The notes: generated by a model not told the origin, from the sequence alone. A DNA stretch of 64,000 nt from Marinobacter sp. LA51 (GCF_030297175.1 NZ_AP028070.1:2108001-2172000); one strand, 5' to 3'; counted from the stretch's first letter, positions 23,501 through 33,992 are shown. Made by a program: numbers and translations.

Positions 23501-24451
23501 ATGTCCGATACCCAAAAATCAGATGCTTTGTTGTTTGCCGTTACTTTAATAGCGGCCGTCAGTTGGATCTTCTCCAAGGAGGCGATATTGCTAATGCCGC
23601 CCCTTCTTTTCATGGCCGAGCGTTTTCTCCTCGCCGGATTTGTTCTGGCCATTGTCGCGTGGCGCCCTCTATCCCGTCTCAGCGCAGACCAGATTCGCCG
23701 AAGCCTTGGCGTTGGCCTGGTATTTGGAGTCGCCATGACCTTCTGGATCATGGGCCTGTTCCATGGCGAGAGTATGGGTGAAGGTGCATTCCTGACCAGT
23801 CTCGGCGTGGTAATCGTTCCGATCCTTGCCAGGCTTCTGTTCAAAGAAGAGCAGCCCCAAAGCACCTGGATTGCCATTCCCATCGCGGTTGCCGGGCTTG
23901 CCCTGCTGTCGCTTAAGAATGGCTTCAGGCCGGAGCCAGCCCAGCTGTTCTTTGTCAGCGCAGCTTTTATCCTGGCACTGTACTTCACCATGAACACGCG
24001 GGCCGCGAACCAACGTACTGTTATTAATCGGCGCGGAGAGACCATCGAGAAACGCCGGATCCCTGCCCTGCCGTTAACCAGCTTGGTGCTCACCACAGTA
24101 GGATTGGTCACGCTTGCCGCATCATCAATGCTTGAGCCCTGGCAAAAGGCCTTGTTCGAGCCATCTGGTGCTTTGCTAGGCTGGATCCTGGCCAGCGCCA
24201 TTATCGGCACTGCAGGTCGTTTCCTGATACAAACCTACGCACAGAGCCTATCGGCTCATAGCCATGGTGTCGTAATCCTGATCCTCGAACCGGTATGGGT
24301 AAGCCTGTTTGCCGCCCTCTGGTTTGGAGAAACCATGAGCGGCCTGCAACTTGCCGGCTGCGCACTTATTTTTGCTGCATTGTTAGTCAACCGCTGGGGG
24401 GCATTCAGCAAAGCGCTCAAGACTTGGCTGCGCAATCAGAAAACCTCGTGA
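23501..24451 (+). CDS. DMT-superfamily (EamA) transporter
   Basis: This 316-residue inner-membrane protein has about ten hydrophobic helices and two EamA repeats (residues 10-145 and 185-300), as in metabolite exporters of the drug/metabolite superfamily. A charged insert near residues 165-185 (NRRGETIEKRRIPAL) separates the halves. Substrate is unknown. The ATG at 23501 lacks a clear ribosome site. It stands alone between the lipase gene and tRNA-Val. Confidence 0.88.
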   Translation: MSDTQKSDALLFAVTLIAAVSWIFSKEAILLMPPLLFMAERFLLAGFVLAIVAWRPLSRLSADQIRRSLGVGLVFGVAMTFWIMGLFHGESMGEGAFLTSLGVVIVPILARLLFKEEQPQSTWIAIPIAVAGLALLSLKNGFRPEPAQLFFVSAAFILALYFTMNTRAANQRTVINRRGETIEKRRIPALPLTSLVLTTVGLVTLAASSMLEPWQKALFEPSGALLGWILASAIIGTAGRFLIQTYAQSLSAHSHGVVILILEPVWVSLFAALWFGETMSGLQLAGCALIFAALLVNRWGAFSKALKTWLRNQKTS

Positions 24452-24457
24452 AAGTAG

Positions 24458-24486
24458 TTGACCAAAAACCGTAGAATCAGTATATT
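24458..24486 (+). promoter_or_regulatory. Promoter of tRNA-Val
   Basis: TTGACC (24458-24463) and TATATT (24481-24486) are 17 bases apart, each one base from consensus. The GC-rich stretch that follows is typical of stringently controlled tRNA promoters. Confidence 0.7.
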
Positions 24487-24506
24487 GCGTCCCCGTTGCA
24501 GGACAC

Positions 24507-24583
<77 letters not shown>

Positions 24584-24596
24584 ATTCTGCAGAGAA

Positions 24597-24635
24597 AGTC
24601 AGTTACTTGCGATACCGTAAGAACTGGCTTTTTTT
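24597..24635 (+). terminator. Intrinsic terminator of tRNA-Val
   Basis: AGTCAGTT-A-CTTGCG pairs with CGTAAG-AACTGGCT (one bulged A, G-T pairs allowed) and is followed by seven T residues, a clear Rho-independent terminator 14 bases after the tRNA. Confidence 0.8.
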
Positions 24636-24686
24636 ATGTCCGGATTTCTTTAATCTCTCCCCCGGACCTCTTGCCCGGTATTCCCC

Positions 24687-25499
24687 ATGCGAACCACAAT
24701 CGACTTCACACTGGAACACTCGCAGACTGCGGTCGACGCACTCAGCGAAGCCTCGGGCCTGCCAAAGCAGCGCATCAAAGACGCCATGAACAAGGGCGCC
24801 TGCTGGTGGACACAGAAAGGCAAAAGAGTTCGACTGCGCAAAGCCAAAAGGCAGGTTCGAGCCGGCACCCGCCTGCAACTTTTCTATGACGAAGCCGTGC
24901 TCGCCCGGAAACCGGAACCCGCCACCCTGCTGGAAGACCGACGCCGCTACTCCATCTGGTTCAAACCTCACGGCCTGCTGGCCCAGGGGTCACAGTGGGG
25001 CGATCATTGCAGTCTGCTTCGCGAAGCGGAAGTAGCGCTTGGCCGGGATTGCTTTCTGATTCATCGCCTGGATGCAGATGCCGCCGGACTGATGCTCATT
25101 GCGCACGACTCCAAGGCCGCTGGCGCCCTCTCCCAGTGTTTTTCAGGGCGAACCATCACCAAGCATTACCAGGCACGGGTAAGTGGCGAGATTACTGTTC
25201 AGGATCAACTCATAGATGCTCTGATAGACGACAAAGAAGCCATTACCCGAGTCTCAACCCTCAGTATTAACGAAACCGATCAGACATCGCTGCTTCAGAT
25301 AAGCATTGAAACCGGACGAAAGCACCAAATTCGCAAGCACCTGGCAGGCATCGGCCACGCCATCATCGGTGACCGGCTTTATGGTCGCCCTGCACAAGAG
25401 CCACTGCAACTATTAGCGTACTTTCTGGAATTCGACTGTCCGTTAGAGCGCCGGCGAGTAAAGATTCGTTTGTCAGAGCCTGAATACAGCCTGAAGTAG
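24687..25499 (+). CDS. RluA-family pseudouridine synthase
   Basis: This 270-residue enzyme would convert uridine to pseudouridine in rRNA or tRNA. The catalytic motif is HRLDADAAGL with the active Asp, and the downstream ETGRKHQIRKHLAGIGHAI region is conserved. An N-terminal S4-like part (residues 1-75, basic KGKRVRLRKAKRQVR) may bind RNA. Which position it modifies is not clear; it is shorter and more divergent than RluC or RluD. No ribosome site is evident before the ATG. Confidence 0.85.
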   Translation: MRTTIDFTLEHSQTAVDALSEASGLPKQRIKDAMNKGACWWTQKGKRVRLRKAKRQVRAGTRLQLFYDEAVLARKPEPATLLEDRRRYSIWFKPHGLLAQGSQWGDHCSLLREAEVALGRDCFLIHRLDADAAGLMLIAHDSKAAGALSQCFSGRTITKHYQARVSGEITVQDQLIDALIDDKEAITRVSTLSINETDQTSLLQISIETGRKHQIRKHLAGIGHAIIGDRLYGRPAQEPLQLLAYFLEFDCPLERRRVKIRLSEPEYSLK

Positions 25500-25510
25500 G
25501 TTCGTAAAAA

Positions 25511-26143
25511 TTAACCTGACACTGGCTCCAGGCTTAGACAATCAAATACCGGCTGTGCCCGCACGAGCCTTCCCTTTTTCAGCACGGCACTGAAGATCGT
25601 TCGCCCCAAAACCTGGATAGTAAAATAGGTAAACATCGGGTTGAAACCCGCCTTGGCTAACGCCCGCCTTGAGGCATGATTACTGACGGCTACGGCGCTC
25701 CATGTGACCCTGGTCGACGGACTGTGCAAGTTAAAGATTTCATCCAACATGATGCCAAGTAAACCCTGTCCCCTGTGCTCTGGCGCTGTAGCTACATCCC
25801 AGACATAAATTGCATTGTCAGGAACTGTCAGCTTTAAATGGTGCAAGACACCCACATGAGCACCTACACAGGCAACCCAGCCGTAGACTAAGGGCTTATC
25901 ATTAACAAACAACTCGTAAAACTTGTGGCCTGCGCTCACTCGCCTGACAAACTCCGTTTTGGAGAATGGAAGACCATCTCTTAACATTGGCGTATCCGTC
26001 ATGTCCCGCAACAAGCCAATGCCCGTCGGTCTGGGTGAACACCCGGGGCTAATCTGTCTAGACAGGAAGATTCCGGCATCCACACGGAATACGCGATTAA
26101 ACCATCGCTTGAGGGGGCGCAGCCAGCGCCTGAGGGCCTTCAA
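25511..26143 (-). CDS. GNAT-family N-acetyltransferase
   Basis: The 210-residue protein has a basic N-terminus (KALRRWLRPLKRWFNRVF) and then a GNAT fold with the acetyl-CoA motif ATAPEHRGQGLLG (residues about 118-130). The start is TTG at 26143 with AAAGGA ten bases upstream; no ATG gives the whole domain. It follows the epimerase gene after 170 bases on the same strand; TATTAT at 26189-26194 (minus) may be its own -10. The acceptor is unknown. Its neighbour makes UDP-uronic acids, so a sugar acetylation role is possible but unsupported by motif. Confidence 0.75.
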   Translation of the reverse strand: MKALRRWLRPLKRWFNRVFRVDAGIFLSRQISPGCSPRPTGIGLLRDMTDTPMLRDGLPFSKTEFVRRVSAGHKFYELFVNDKPLVYGWVACVGAHVGVLHHLKLTVPDNAIYVWDVATAPEHRGQGLLGIMLDEIFNLHSPSTRVTWSAVAVSNHASRRALAKAGFNPMFTYFTIQVLGRTIFSAVLKKGRLVRAQPVFDCLSLEPVSG

Positions 26144-26313
26144 TGATCGAACATCCTTTGTTTGCCCATCTAAAAGCTTTAGCAGCAGATAATAGAAGCT
26201 TAGCCGGGTTCACAATCGCTGCAAAGGTTGTTCGACGATCTCGAATAGGAAGGGTTTTAGCCGAGCTTTGTTCTGACCCGGCATTCACTTCGAACGCACA
26301 TCACAGCCGCTCG

Positions 26314-27321
26314 CTAGACGTTGTAAAACCCACGATACCAGTCAACAAAATTGGCAATGCCCTCTTCCACCGTTGTGCTGGGCTTGTAACCCACATCGGC
26401 AATCAGGTCATCCACGTTGGCGTAGGTAGCGGGGACATCCCCAGGCTGCAACGGCAAAAGATTTTTCTCTGCTTTCTTGCCGACACGCTCTTCAATGATC
26501 TCAATGAAGCGCGACAGCTCAACCGGGTTATTACTTCCGATGTTGTAGATCCGGTAAGGACCTTTTCCGGTGCCCGGATCCGGATTCTCACCCGACCATT
26601 CCTGATTGGGTTCTGCAACATGATCGAGAGTACGGATCACGCCTTCGACAATGTCGTCGATATAGGTGAAATCACGCCGGTGCTGGCCGTGATTGAACAC
26701 ATCGATTGGCTCGCCTGCCAGAATCTTCTTGGTAAAGATGAACAGCGCCATATCAGGCCTGCCCCAGGGGCCGTACACGGTAAAGAAACGCAGGCCGGTG
26801 GTGGGCAGGTTGTAGAGATGGCTGTAGGTGTGAGCCATCAACTCATTGGCCTTTTTGGAGGCCGCGTACAAGCTCAGGGGATGGTCAACGTTGTCATGCA
26901 CAGAGAAAGGCATGGTTTCGTTGGCGCCGTACACCGAGCTACTGGAGGCGTACACAAGGTGCTTGACGTTGTTGTGGCGGCAACCCTCCAGGATATTCAT
27001 GAATCCTACAAGGTTGGCGTCGACATAAGCGTGAGGATTCTCGATGGAGTAGCGAACACCTGCCTGGGCGGCCAGGTGGACCACGCGCTCGGGTTTGTGC
27101 TCCGCAAAGAGCGCCTCCATGGCGCTCCGGTTCGCAACATCCTGCCGCACCTCGGCAAAACCGGCCTTACCTGTCAGTCTCGCCAGACGAGCTTCTTTCA
27201 GGCTGACGTCGTAATAGTCGTTGACGTTGTCAACGCCGATCACTTCATCGCCACGGTCAAGCAGACGATGCGCCAGGTGCGAGCCGATAAAACCCGCTGT
27301 TCCGGTCACGAGAATCTTCAC
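26314..27321 (-). CDS. UDP-glucuronate 4-epimerase-like protein (SDR)
   Basis: This 335-residue short-chain dehydrogenase would interconvert UDP-glucuronate and UDP-galacturonate. It shows the NAD motif [14 protein letters not shown], the start [20 protein letters not shown] characteristic of the CapI/LspL subgroup, and the catalytic [11 protein letters not shown] (Tyr/Lys). The start is GTG at 27321 with GGGAG six bases upstream. Its substrate would come from Ugd at 47 kb. It follows the outer-membrane barrel gene after 12 bases. Confidence 0.88.
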   Translation of the reverse strand: MKILVTGTAGFIGSHLAHRLLDRGDEVIGVDNVNDYYDVSLKEARLARLTGKAGFAEVRQDVANRSAMEALFAEHKPERVVHLAAQAGVRYSIENPHAYVDANLVGFMNILEGCRHNNVKHLVYASSSSVYGANETMPFSVHDNVDHPLSLYAASKKANELMAHTYSHLYNLPTTGLRFFTVYGPWGRPDMALFIFTKKILAGEPIDVFNHGQHRRDFTYIDDIVEGVIRTLDHVAEPNQEWSGENPDPGTGKGPYRIYNIGSNNPVELSRFIEIIEERVGKKAEKNLLPLQPGDVPATYANVDDLIADVGYKPSTTVEEGIANFVDWYRGFYNV

Positions 27322-27333
27322 GTTAAACTCCCT

Positions 27334-28074
27334 TTAAAATACAACCCCAGCGCTGACAAACGGCCCATCGATCTCGACGTCCAATCTGTCGTCATCGTCT
27401 TCGTAATCGATAGACATCTGGCGGTAGCCAGCTCGGAGTTGGATGACCGCCATTTCAAACTGGCCGTAGGCGTTGAAGTCGTGAAGCGAATCGCCGCTGT
27501 AGCTGACGAAATTGCCTTCGGCACCAATCGACACGCCAGTCAGCGGCAAATCGAACCGGGCGGCCAAATAGCCCATTGGTAACACTGCATCAACTTCGGT
27601 CTTGCTTACCTGGGTTGTGCCAACCTGCCTGACAATAAGCTCACCGGAAAGGTCACGAGCAGTCAAGCCAAGATCCAGATTGACCCAGTTATCAAGCACT
27701 TCGTAGTAAAACGTAAAATCAAGTTGTTCCAGGTCCAGTTCGGACTGAACATCAACTCCTGAGGCCACATCAATACCACCAAAATTAGCACCTAGCTCGC
27801 CCCGACCACTTTGCTGGACCAGAGTATAGTTGAGCCTCACATTTGGCAGTACAGGGACTGGATGCTCGAAATACAGGGAAGCGTTTGTGTTGGAATCGTT
27901 TTCCAGATCCAGGTCATTCTCGACATCGACTTCGCCACCGCTTTTGTCTGCGGCCTCACCTGTCAGCTCTGAATCCCAGTAACTTACACTTGCACCAAGA
28001 CCTACGACGTCCGCATGGGCGAATGGTGCGGCCAGAAGCAAGGAACCACCGGCAGCGACAATCAAGTTACGCAT
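27334..28074 (-). CDS. Outer-membrane beta-barrel protein (TIGR04219-like)
   Basis: The 246-residue product has a signal peptide ending AAPFAHA and a mature barrel pattern that ends with VSAGVVF, a C-terminal Phe typical of outer-membrane proteins. The start DVVGLGASVSYWDSELTG and acidic early loop fit a family of small barrels in marine gammaproteobacteria. No function is known. AAGG lies six bases before the ATG. It lies 30 bases after purC and is followed closely by the epimerase. Confidence 0.8.
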   Translation of the reverse strand: MRNLIVAAGGSLLLAAPFAHADVVGLGASVSYWDSELTGEAADKSGGEVDVENDLDLENDSNTNASLYFEHPVPVLPNVRLNYTLVQQSGRGELGANFGGIDVASGVDVQSELDLEQLDFTFYYEVLDNWVNLDLGLTARDLSGELIVRQVGTTQVSKTEVDAVLPMGYLAARFDLPLTGVSIGAEGNFVSYSGDSLHDFNAYGQFEMAVIQLRAGYRQMSIDYEDDDDRLDVEIDGPFVSAGVVF

Positions 28075-28104
28075 AGAACACCTTTTCTTTGTTGTGTGTC
28101 TGAA

Positions 28105-28818
28105 TCAATCGAACTGGATGCCTAAACGGCGGCCCACTTCCTCATAAGTTTCAATCACATCACCCAGTCCCTGGCGGAAACGATCTTTATCCATCTTCTT
28201 ACGGGTTTCCTTGTCCCAGATGCGGCAGCCGTCGGGGCTGAACTCGTCCCCCAGGACAATCTCGCCACCACTGCGGCCAAACTCCAGTTTATAGTCCACC
28301 AGCAGCATACCGGCGTCATCAAACAGCGCCTTCAGCACGTCATTCACCTGGTAGGTCAGCTGCTTCATCCGCTCCAGCTCGTCGGCTGAGGCCCAACCAA
28401 AGCTGACAGCCAGCGATTCATTAACCATCGGATCATGCAGGGCGTCGTTCTTCAGGAACAACTCATAGGTCGAAGGCGTCAGTTCCAGCCCCTCTTCCAC
28501 ACCAATTCGACGGCACAGGCTACCCGCGGAAATATTCCGCACCACGCACTCGACCGGAATCATATCGAGTTTTTTGACGATGGATTCAGTCGATGACAGC
28601 AGGCCCTCAAAATGGGTAGGCACGCCGGCGGCTTCAAGCTTTTCCATCACGAAGGCATTGAACCTGTTGTTCACCATGCCCTTGCGGCTGAGCTGTTCTT
28701 TCTTTTCGCCATCAAATGCCGAGGTGTCATCCCGAAATTCGAGGATGAATCGGTCTGGATTGTCGGTCTTGTAGACAGACTTTGCCTTGCCGGCGTATAG
28801 CTCTTCACGCTTTTCCAT
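28105..28818 (-). CDS. purC: SAICAR synthetase PurC
   Basis: PurC (237 residues, the same length as in E. coli) joins aspartate to CAIR in purine synthesis. The start [19 protein letters not shown], the ATP-site [11 protein letters not shown] and the RPVEC-like [14 protein letters not shown] are intact. ATG 28818 has GGAG six bases upstream; an in-frame extension of 14 residues reaching the bamC stop is rejected. The order dapA-bamC-purC matches E. coli. Confidence 0.95.
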   Translation of the reverse strand: MEKREELYAGKAKSVYKTDNPDRFILEFRDDTSAFDGEKKEQLSRKGMVNNRFNAFVMEKLEAAGVPTHFEGLLSSTESIVKKLDMIPVECVVRNISAGSLCRRIGVEEGLELTPSTYELFLKNDALHDPMVNESLAVSFGWASADELERMKQLTYQVNDVLKALFDDAGMLLVDYKLEFGRSGGEIVLGDEFSPDGCRIWDKETRKKMDKDRFRQGLGDVIETYEEVGRRLGIQFD

Positions 28819-28860
28819 TAGGGTCTCCGAAGTGGTGCCGAAGCAGCGGCAACCACTCAA

Positions 28861-29958
28861 TCAGTATAGATAGTCGAACAGTTCTTTCAGCAGATCCGGC
28901 GCAGTGTTCTCACCGTCGTAGGCCTGAAGGCGCTCAGCGGTAATGACGATGTCCTTATCGCTCTCCATCAGAGTCACAGTGTGAGTATGCTGGGGCTCCT
29001 CAGCATCGCTGAACCAGTTGAACCAACCAGACTCGCGCTCGTCCTCGGTGCGATAGTCGACGTAAAACCAGCCTTCACTACGGTTAAGATCCACTACCGG
29101 AACCTCGGCCTCCGTTAGCCCCCGGCTCACTTCCGCCCAGGAGCGGCCATAATCGAGGCTCATGCGGATCGCTGAAGCTTGTTCGTCGTTTGAGAGGAGC
29201 TTGACCAGCGGATCACTCACCATACCGGACGCGGCGCGTGAGAAGGATTTGTTCTCTTCTCTGGCCTTCAGGAAATCCCCCATGTCGGTCAGCAAGCGCT
29301 TTTGCAATTCCAGGGCTTCAGAACTTGGGTTCGCGATCCCCGACCAGGGCACCAGCTCCTGAGGCTGACCATCAACCGTCAGCTTCCGAATCTGGATCTC
29401 GGTGGTCTTTCGACGTACGCCCGGAGCCATGCGGACCTGAAGCACCACTTTGGGCTCATCCGCACCAGGATTGCTCGGCAGCTCAGCCAGTTGACGCGCA
29501 CGTTTGCTGAAATTAAGCAGCTCACTCTGCAACAGACCCAGCTGCGGGCTGTCGAAACTCACTCCCAGGCTCCGCTCCGTCATGTAGGCGTTGGCAGCGG
29601 GCCAAATCCGGCCAGGCACATCGTTCACCAGCAGCCAGACCCGGCCATCGAGTTCTTCAATGGCGTAGTTCTCATCGAGAATCTCGGAGGTCATGTCCGG
29701 CGGATTGGGAATACTGGATGGGTAGAGTTTGCTGGCATCCGCCACGGCGACATCCCGGATGGGCATCACCTGACTGAAATTGGCTTTTTCGGAACCGGCA
29801 GGAAGCTCCAGCGGCTTGCCTTCTTTTGCGGATACGTAACGTTCGGATCGGTCGTCCAGCATGCCGCATCCGGACAGCGCTGATACCAGCAGCAATCCGG
29901 AGGCAACAGCCAGAGAATTTGACAACAGGGTACTACGGGTTCCAAGAAGAACCGGCAT
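28861..29958 (-). CDS. bamC: Outer-membrane assembly lipoprotein BamC
   Basis: BamC (365 residues) is a lipoprotein of the Bam complex that inserts outer-membrane proteins. A lipoprotein signal with lipobox ALSGC is followed by an unstructured N-terminal segment (ERYVSAKEGKPLELP) and two helix-grip domains. It matches the NlpB/DapX family and sits between dapA and purC as in E. coli. GGAG lies seven bases before the ATG. Confidence 0.92.
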   Translation of the reverse strand: MPVLLGTRSTLLSNSLAVASGLLLVSALSGCGMLDDRSERYVSAKEGKPLELPAGSEKANFSQVMPIRDVAVADASKLYPSSIPNPPDMTSEILDENYAIEELDGRVWLLVNDVPGRIWPAANAYMTERSLGVSFDSPQLGLLQSELLNFSKRARQLAELPSNPGADEPKVVLQVRMAPGVRRKTTEIQIRKLTVDGQPQELVPWSGIANPSSEALELQKRLLTDMGDFLKAREENKSFSRAASGMVSDPLVKLLSNDEQASAIRMSLDYGRSWAEVSRGLTEAEVPVVDLNRSEGWFYVDYRTEDERESGWFNWFSDAEEPQHTHTVTLMESDKDIVITAERLQAYDGENTAPDLLKELFDYLY

Positions 29959-29993
29959 CGGGTTACTCCGGGTCGGACACAGTTTCAGTAAAC

Positions 29994-30872
29994 TCAGAGC
30001 ACACCTGAGGCTTTCAGCGCATCTTCCACTTCTGCGTGGAACTTCTCACTCAGCGGCGTCAGTGGCAAGCGGATGCCTTCGCTGATCATCCCGATGCGGT
30101 GCAATGCCCATTTTACCGGGATAGGATTCGCCTCAAGGAACAGCTTTCGGTTCAGGGGCATCAACAGCTCGTTGAGACGCTCGGTTTCTTCGCGATTGCC
30201 GGCAATGGCGGCTTCGCACAACTGGGACATGCCCTTGGGGGCAACGTTCGCGGTAACCGAGACGTTACCCTTGCCGCCCGCCAGCATGAGTTCAGCGGCG
30301 GTGGCGTCATCGCCTGAGTAGACCGCAAGACGACCTTCCAGAGCTTCAATCAGCTCGGCGCCACGGGGAATATTGCCGGTTGCGTCCTTGATGGCCACGA
30401 TATTCGGAATGTCGGCAAGCCGCAGAACCGTTTCGTTGAGCATGTCGCAGGCGGTGCGCCCTGGCACGTTATAAAGCATCTGCTTCATGCCCGGCACGGC
30501 TTCAGCAATGGTCTTGAAGTGCTGGTACAGCCCTTCCTGGGTCGGCTTGTTGTAATAAGGCACAACCAGCAGGCAGGCATCGGCGCCCAGCTTGTGAGCT
30601 TCCGTGGTCAGCTCGATCGCTTCACGGGTACTGTTACCACCTGTACCGGCAATGACCGGAATGCGACCGTCCACACGTTTTATGATATGGCCTATCACCT
30701 GGCAATGTTCTTCAGGATCCAGGGTTGCGGACTCACCCGTGGTGCCCACAGCAACGATGCCATGGGTGCCGTTTTCGATATGAAAGTCCACCAGCCGATC
30801 CAGTTCCTGCCAGTGAATATCACCGCTTGGATCCATGGGCGTGACCAGTGCGACAAGGCTACCCGTAATCAT
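29994..30872 (-). CDS. dapA: 4-hydroxy-tetrahydrodipicolinate synthase DapA
   Basis: DapA (292 residues) condenses pyruvate with aspartate semialdehyde in lysine and diaminopimelate synthesis. It has the substrate motif GTTGESATL, the catalytic Tyr in [11 protein letters not shown], and the Schiff-base Lys in [14 protein letters not shown] lies five bases before the ATG. Its own promoter should be in the 144-base gap upstream. Confidence 0.97.
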   Translation of the reverse strand: MITGSLVALVTPMDPSGDIHWQELDRLVDFHIENGTHGIVAVGTTGESATLDPEEHCQVIGHIIKRVDGRIPVIAGTGGNSTREAIELTTEAHKLGADACLLVVPYYNKPTQEGLYQHFKTIAEAVPGMKQMLYNVPGRTACDMLNETVLRLADIPNIVAIKDATGNIPRGAELIEALEGRLAVYSGDDATAAELMLAGGKGNVSVTANVAPKGMSQLCEAAIAGNREETERLNELLMPLNRKLFLEANPIPVKWALHRIGMISEGIRLPLTPLSEKFHAEVEDALKASGVL

Positions 30873-31016
30873 AAAAGCTCCGTCCGAATAAAACCGATAT
30901 GGTAATGTTGGGCACGAACTGACACAAGGGAATTAAAGACTCGGGATTCCCTGTGTTCGAATGTTCCCCCGAGGTCCTGAACCGGATTCCGGCCCAGGGC
31001 TGTTCAACTAATGAAT

Positions 31017-32096
31017 TCAGGACTCTCCAACGGTTGGCGGTGGTACGTAATCTTTTACCGGCCACGCAGCAAAAACCGCCTTGAGCATCGTCGCCAGGGG
31101 AATGGCGAAAAACACACCCCATAAGCCCCAGATGCCACCAAAAAACAGAACCGCTACGATAATCGCCACCGGGTGAAGGTTGTTCACCTCGGAGAACAGT
31201 ACCGGCACCAGAACGTTCCCGTCCAGCGCCTGAATAACACCGTAAATTACCATGACCCAGATAAAGTGGCTGCCCCAGCCGAAGGCAAACAGACCAATCA
31301 TGGCGACAGGAATGGTCACTACTGCGGCGCCAATGTAGGGAATGACCACACTAAGCCCCACCAGCAAAGACAGCAGGGCAGCGTATGGCATGCCGAGCAA
31401 CTTAAAGGCCACGTAGGTAGCACCACCCACTATCAGGATCTCGACCGCCTTACCGCGCACATAGTTGGCACACTGCAGATTCACCTCATGCCAGATCTGC
31501 AGCATCATCGGACGCTGCGGCGGCAAAAGTCGGCCAATGGCGCTAAGCAACACCTCTCGGTCTTTCAGGAAGAAAAACACCAGAATCGGCACCAGGACCA
31601 TGTAGATCAACAGGGCCACGAGGTCGGGGATGCTGGATAGCGAGAACGACACTAACCACTGGGTCATGTGCCCTACTTCGGTCGATACCTGCTGGTACAG
31701 CGTGTTGACCGCGTCGGCAGAGATCAGCTGCGGATACTCTTCAGGCAGTAACTCAAGATAGGTTTGCAACTCTCCGATAATCCTGGGAGTTTCACCGGCA
31801 AGGTTGCTGAGCTGAGTCCAGATCAAAGGCAACAGGCCAAAGGTGACACCTACAAGAATACCGAGAAAAACCAGGAACACACTGACGATGGCGACCACTT
31901 CAGGGATGCCCAGCTTGGTCAGCTTGGTCACCAGACCCTGCAGGATAAAGGCAATAATCAGCGACGCAATGGCGGGCGCCAACATGGCCCCAAACCAGAT
32001 CACAAAGACGGTACCCGTGACCAGAATCAGAAACAGGATGACTGCCTCTTCATCGGAAAAGTACTTGTGGGCCAGACCGCGTAAAATCCTGAGCAT
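31017..32096 (-). CDS. AI-2E family membrane protein (PerM-like)
   Basis: This 359-residue inner-membrane protein has about eight hydrophobic segments and a soluble insert (residues 95-160), the layout of the PerM/YdiK family. The conserved PYIGAAVVTIP and LDGNVLVPVLFSE stretches are present. Family members export varied small solutes or ions; AI-2 export is not implied. It follows tusA after 16 bases, and bepA lies divergently, as perM and bepA do in E. coli. Confidence 0.88.
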   Translation of the reverse strand: MLRILRGLAHKYFSDEEAVILFLILVTGTVFVIWFGAMLAPAIASLIIAFILQGLVTKLTKLGIPEVVAIVSVFLVFLGILVGVTFGLLPLIWTQLSNLAGETPRIIGELQTYLELLPEEYPQLISADAVNTLYQQVSTEVGHMTQWLVSFSLSSIPDLVALLIYMVLVPILVFFFLKDREVLLSAIGRLLPPQRPMMLQIWHEVNLQCANYVRGKAVEILIVGGATYVAFKLLGMPYAALLSLLVGLSVVIPYIGAAVVTIPVAMIGLFAFGWGSHFIWVMVIYGVIQALDGNVLVPVLFSEVNNLHPVAIIVAVLFFGGIWGLWGVFFAIPLATMLKAVFAAWPVKDYVPPPTVGES

Positions 32097-32112
32097 CAGT
32101 ATCTCCGAAAGG

Positions 32113-32340
32113 TTATGCGCCGCACTTTATCACAAACCGGTACTGGCCATCGGTCTCAGCCGAGCTCACCAGCTGATGACTCGAAAGTTTGATGAAAGCG
32201 GGGATATCGCGAGCAGAACCAGAATCAGTGGCAATGACCTCAAGCTCTTCACCAGGGGTCATGCTATTGAGCTCAAGTTTGGTTTTCAGCAGCGGCATGG
32301 GGCAGAGAAGCCCGGAAGCATCCAGAGTACGATCAACCAT
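32113..32340 (-). CDS. tusA: Sulfur-carrier protein TusA
   Basis: The 75-residue product matches TusA/SirA: the active Cys sits in DASGLLCPMPLLKTK, followed by the short beta-alpha fold to the C-terminus. TusA relays persulfide sulfur for tRNA thiolation and related pathways. ATG 32340 is preferred; an in-frame TTG three codons upstream is possible. Confidence 0.92.
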   Translation of the reverse strand: MVDRTLDASGLLCPMPLLKTKLELNSMTPGEELEVIATDSGSARDIPAFIKLSSHQLVSSAETDGQYRFVIKCGA

Positions 32341-32471
32341 AGAAGACAAACACCAACGCAGTACTGTAAAGCGAATTAACGGGCTGGCATTATGCCGTCA
32401 GTGGTAATGTATTGCACCACAATAGTATTTAATCGAAAAGTCAGAACTTTTTATCGCAGGCTTCTGTCTCA

Positions 32472-33980
32472 GTGACACACAAAATGGATGGCTTCACTCG
32501 CTACATGACTTCTTCCCGAACCAGGCTCCGCCCAAAGTCCTCCGCCAAGGCGGCGGTCCTAGCCCTTGGCCTTTTTCTAGCTGCCTCGCCACTTCAGGCC
32601 CAGGAAAGCGAACTGCCGAGCATCGGTGGTGCAGGTGGCGGACTGATCTCCGGCCAGCAGGAATCGGAGATTGGCGAGCAGGTCATGGTATCGATCCGCC
32701 GCTCAGCGCCGCGAATCACCGATCCCCTGGTGTTCGACTACCTGACAGCAATTACCTATCAACTGGTGCCCTCTGCCCCTCTCCAGGAGCGAGAGCTCAC
32801 TCTGGCTCTGATCGACAGTCCGGCAATTAACGCCTTTGCAGTACCTGGCGGCATCGTAGGAGTCAACGGCGGCCTGTTCCTCAACGCTACCACTGAACAG
32901 CAATTTGCCTCGGTACTCGCGCACGAGCTTGCCCACCTCAGTCAAAGGCATTTTGCCCGGCGCCTGGAGCAGCAAGAAACCAGCGCGCCACTGACCATCG
33001 CCGGCATGATTGCCGGCATCGTGCTGTCTGCGGTCACACAGTCTGACCTGGGGATCGCCGCGATCGCCGGCACCCAGGCGCTTGCCGTTCAAAATATGCT
33101 GGCCTACAGCCGCGCCCATGAACAGGAAGCGGACCGGGTCGGCCTCGAAATCCTGGCATCTGCAGGCATGGACCCGGATGGCATGCCCGAGATGTTCGAA
33201 ATCATGATGCGCCAGAACCGGCTTCAGGGAAACCGGCCGCCCGAATATCTGTCTACCCACCCACTGACCCAAAACCGGGTCGCAGACACCCGAAACCGCG
33301 CTGAACAATATCCCGATCGCGTGGTCCGTGATAGCAAGGAATTTCACCTGGTCCGCAGCCGCTTGCAGGTTCGCTACGCTGCGTCAGCGGATGTTGCAGT
33401 GGAAACCTTTGAAGCCTATCTGGACCGCGACGAAACCAAACGAAACGAGGCAGTCCGATACGGCCTGGCCGTCGCCTATCAGGAAAACAATCAGCCAGAA
33501 AAATCGATTGCACTGCTCGAAGAACTGTTGGGGCAGAACCCCGGCCGGATCACCTTCCAGGTCACCCTGGCGGATGTTCTGACCGGCCAAAAACGGACAC
33601 AGGAGGCTCGAACACTGCTTGAGGACGCCCTGGCCCGCAACCCCGAGAATTATCCGATTATGCACTCGCTGGCCGAGGCCGAACTGGCCGACGGCAATGG
33701 CGCGACCGCAGCAGAGATTCTAACTCAGCTCACGCGGATGCTTCCTGGGCAGGAAAACCTCTGGCTACGGTTGGCCGAGGCCGAAGGAATGGCAAGAAAC
33801 ATCGTTGGCGTGCACAGGGCGCGGGCAGAGTACGATGCACTCATGGGCAATCTGGAGGCAGCCCAGCGCCAGTTACGACAGGCCCAGGAGAAGCTTCCGG
33901 CCGGCTCCCCGCAACGTCAGGTCGTAACCGAGCGCCTAGCGGAGATCACCAGCCGCCTGAACGCCCGGCGCCGAGGCTAA
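32472..33980 (+). CDS. bepA: M48 periplasmic metalloprotease/chaperone BepA
   Basis: BepA (about 490-502 residues) degrades or assists misassembled outer-membrane proteins, notably LptD. A signal peptide (AAVLALGLFLAASPLQAQ) leads to the zinc motif HELAHLSQRH and the third-ligand region EQEADRVGLEIL, then a C-terminal TPR domain (residues 290-495). The start is uncertain: GTG 32472, ATG 32484 and ATG 32505 are in frame and none has a ribosome site; ATG 32505 gives the most normal signal peptide. It is divergent from tusA. Confidence 0.92.
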   Translation: MTHKMDGFTRYMTSSRTRLRPKSSAKAAVLALGLFLAASPLQAQESELPSIGGAGGGLISGQQESEIGEQVMVSIRRSAPRITDPLVFDYLTAITYQLVPSAPLQERELTLALIDSPAINAFAVPGGIVGVNGGLFLNATTEQQFASVLAHELAHLSQRHFARRLEQQETSAPLTIAGMIAGIVLSAVTQSDLGIAAIAGTQALAVQNMLAYSRAHEQEADRVGLEILASAGMDPDGMPEMFEIMMRQNRLQGNRPPEYLSTHPLTQNRVADTRNRAEQYPDRVVRDSKEFHLVRSRLQVRYAASADVAVETFEAYLDRDETKRNEAVRYGLAVAYQENNQPEKSIALLEELLGQNPGRITFQVTLADVLTGQKRTQEARTLLEDALARNPENYPIMHSLAEAELADGNGATAAEILTQLTRMLPGQENLWLRLAEAEGMARNIVGVHRARAEYDALMGNLEAAQRQLRQAQEKLPAGSPQRQVVTERLAEITSRLNARRRG

Positions 33981-33992
33981 CCGCCATCACCC